DNA from: an uncultured Saprospiraceae bacterium
GTDB lineage: Bacteria > Bacteroidota > Bacteroidia > Chitinophagales > Saprospiraceae
Reading direction: 5' to 3'
DNA length: 64,000 nt
Assembly: GCA_937950315.1 (NCBI GenBank)
Contig: CALFDU010000001.1
Span: 89,928 to 153,927 of the forward strand
Shown: positions 63,840 through 64,000 of the stretch, in pieces
How positions within the stretch are numbered: the first letter of the stretch is position 1
Layout: every line of letters starts with the position of its first letter
The notes under the pieces: generated by a model
Told to the model about the DNA's origin: nothing
The model's database searches: none
What the model saw: only the letters and a program-made list of their open reading frames with translations
Made by a program: the position numbers and the translations under genes

Positions 63840-64000
63840 TCAAATGGGTACATTTCAGACATAATGCTTTTATCACTTAGGCTCTTACTCCAAAGATAAA
63901 AATCAAAATAATTAAAAATTCGTTTACTGTACTTATCTGTCCGCGTTTTCTCGATTTTAACGACCATTTTCTCCAAGGTGACGTCATAATTGTTGTCTGA
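63836..64000 (-). CDS. C-terminal part of an unidentified gene cut by the right edge
   Basis: The last 54 codons of a minus-strand frame are present (SDNNYDVTLEKMVVKIEKTR.. to SEMYPFE) and end at a TGA at 63836-63838. This overlaps the ATG of the helix-hairpin-helix gene by 4 bases, so the two are translationally coupled. The fragment is basic and aromatic (KYSKRIFNYFDFYLWSKS). Too little is visible to name it. Confidence 0.6.
   Translation of the reverse strand, partial: SDNNYDVTLEKMVVKIEKTRTDKYSKRIFNYFDFYLWSKSLSDKSIMSEMYPFE

Overview
The window looks like a chromosome segment of a Gram-negative, AT-rich member of the Bacteroidota, possibly Saprospiria-like; the exact clade is not proven. 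The support is type IX secretion (T9SS) C-terminal sorting domains (window start and 45151-45966), promoters of the TAnnTTTG type, a lipid A acyltransferase, many lipoproteins with short lipoboxes, and typical Bacteroidota families (DUF2520, DUF2911, DUF5683, BshC, a CcmF/CcsA-like protein).

Layout. 1-3000: a large secreted nuclease-like protein carrying seven MopE-type metal-binding repeats and a T9SS tail, cut by the left edge. 3132-9953: a minus-strand run reading ccmE, ccmF-like, DUF2520, a small protein, an LpxL-like acyltransferase, purB and a small acidic protein. The genes overlap or lie within about 30 bases of each other, so they are probably one operon. 10023-14024: a DUF255 lipoprotein, an unknown lipoprotein and ferritin. 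14786-16195: a two-gene arsenosugar-type pair (ArsS-like radical SAM and an AhpD-like partner). 16362-20737: a YkuK-like protein, then a matched pair of M16 peptidases, one with HXXEH and one without. 20903-39018: housekeeping and envelope genes (galM, DUF2911, mutS2, ppk1, tpiA, dapB, accD, bshC, a permease, purM, a CNNM/CBS protein), mostly single transcription units separated by hairpin terminators. 39284-44966: an M43-like protease, an FkbM methyltransferase, a DUF885 peptidase, a Cys-rich lipoprotein and a NamZ-family muramidase.

The accessory heart of the window is 45151-61600. After a small T9SS protein come three very large secreted proteins in a tight plus-strand row: 2602 aa, 1368 aa and about 730 aa. 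A 139-aa protein then overlaps the third gene by one base. The third protein has a variable-looking, markedly AT-richer sequence ending in an acetyltransferase-like C-terminal domain. This arrangement fits a multi-partner polymorphic toxin (delivery proteins, exchangeable toxin tip, cognate immunity protein) built on large beta-rich proteins instead of Rhs repeats, and it is the best candidate for an undescribed system. It is bordered on the right by a decayed mobile-element remnant: a frameshifted XRE repressor gene and a broken CHC2-type primase, with paired palindromic operators between them. The window closes with a helix-hairpin-helix outer-membrane protein and the end of a further gene.

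I saw no tRNA, rRNA, CRISPR array or intact insertion sequence. All family assignments rest on reading motifs by eye; no database search was run.
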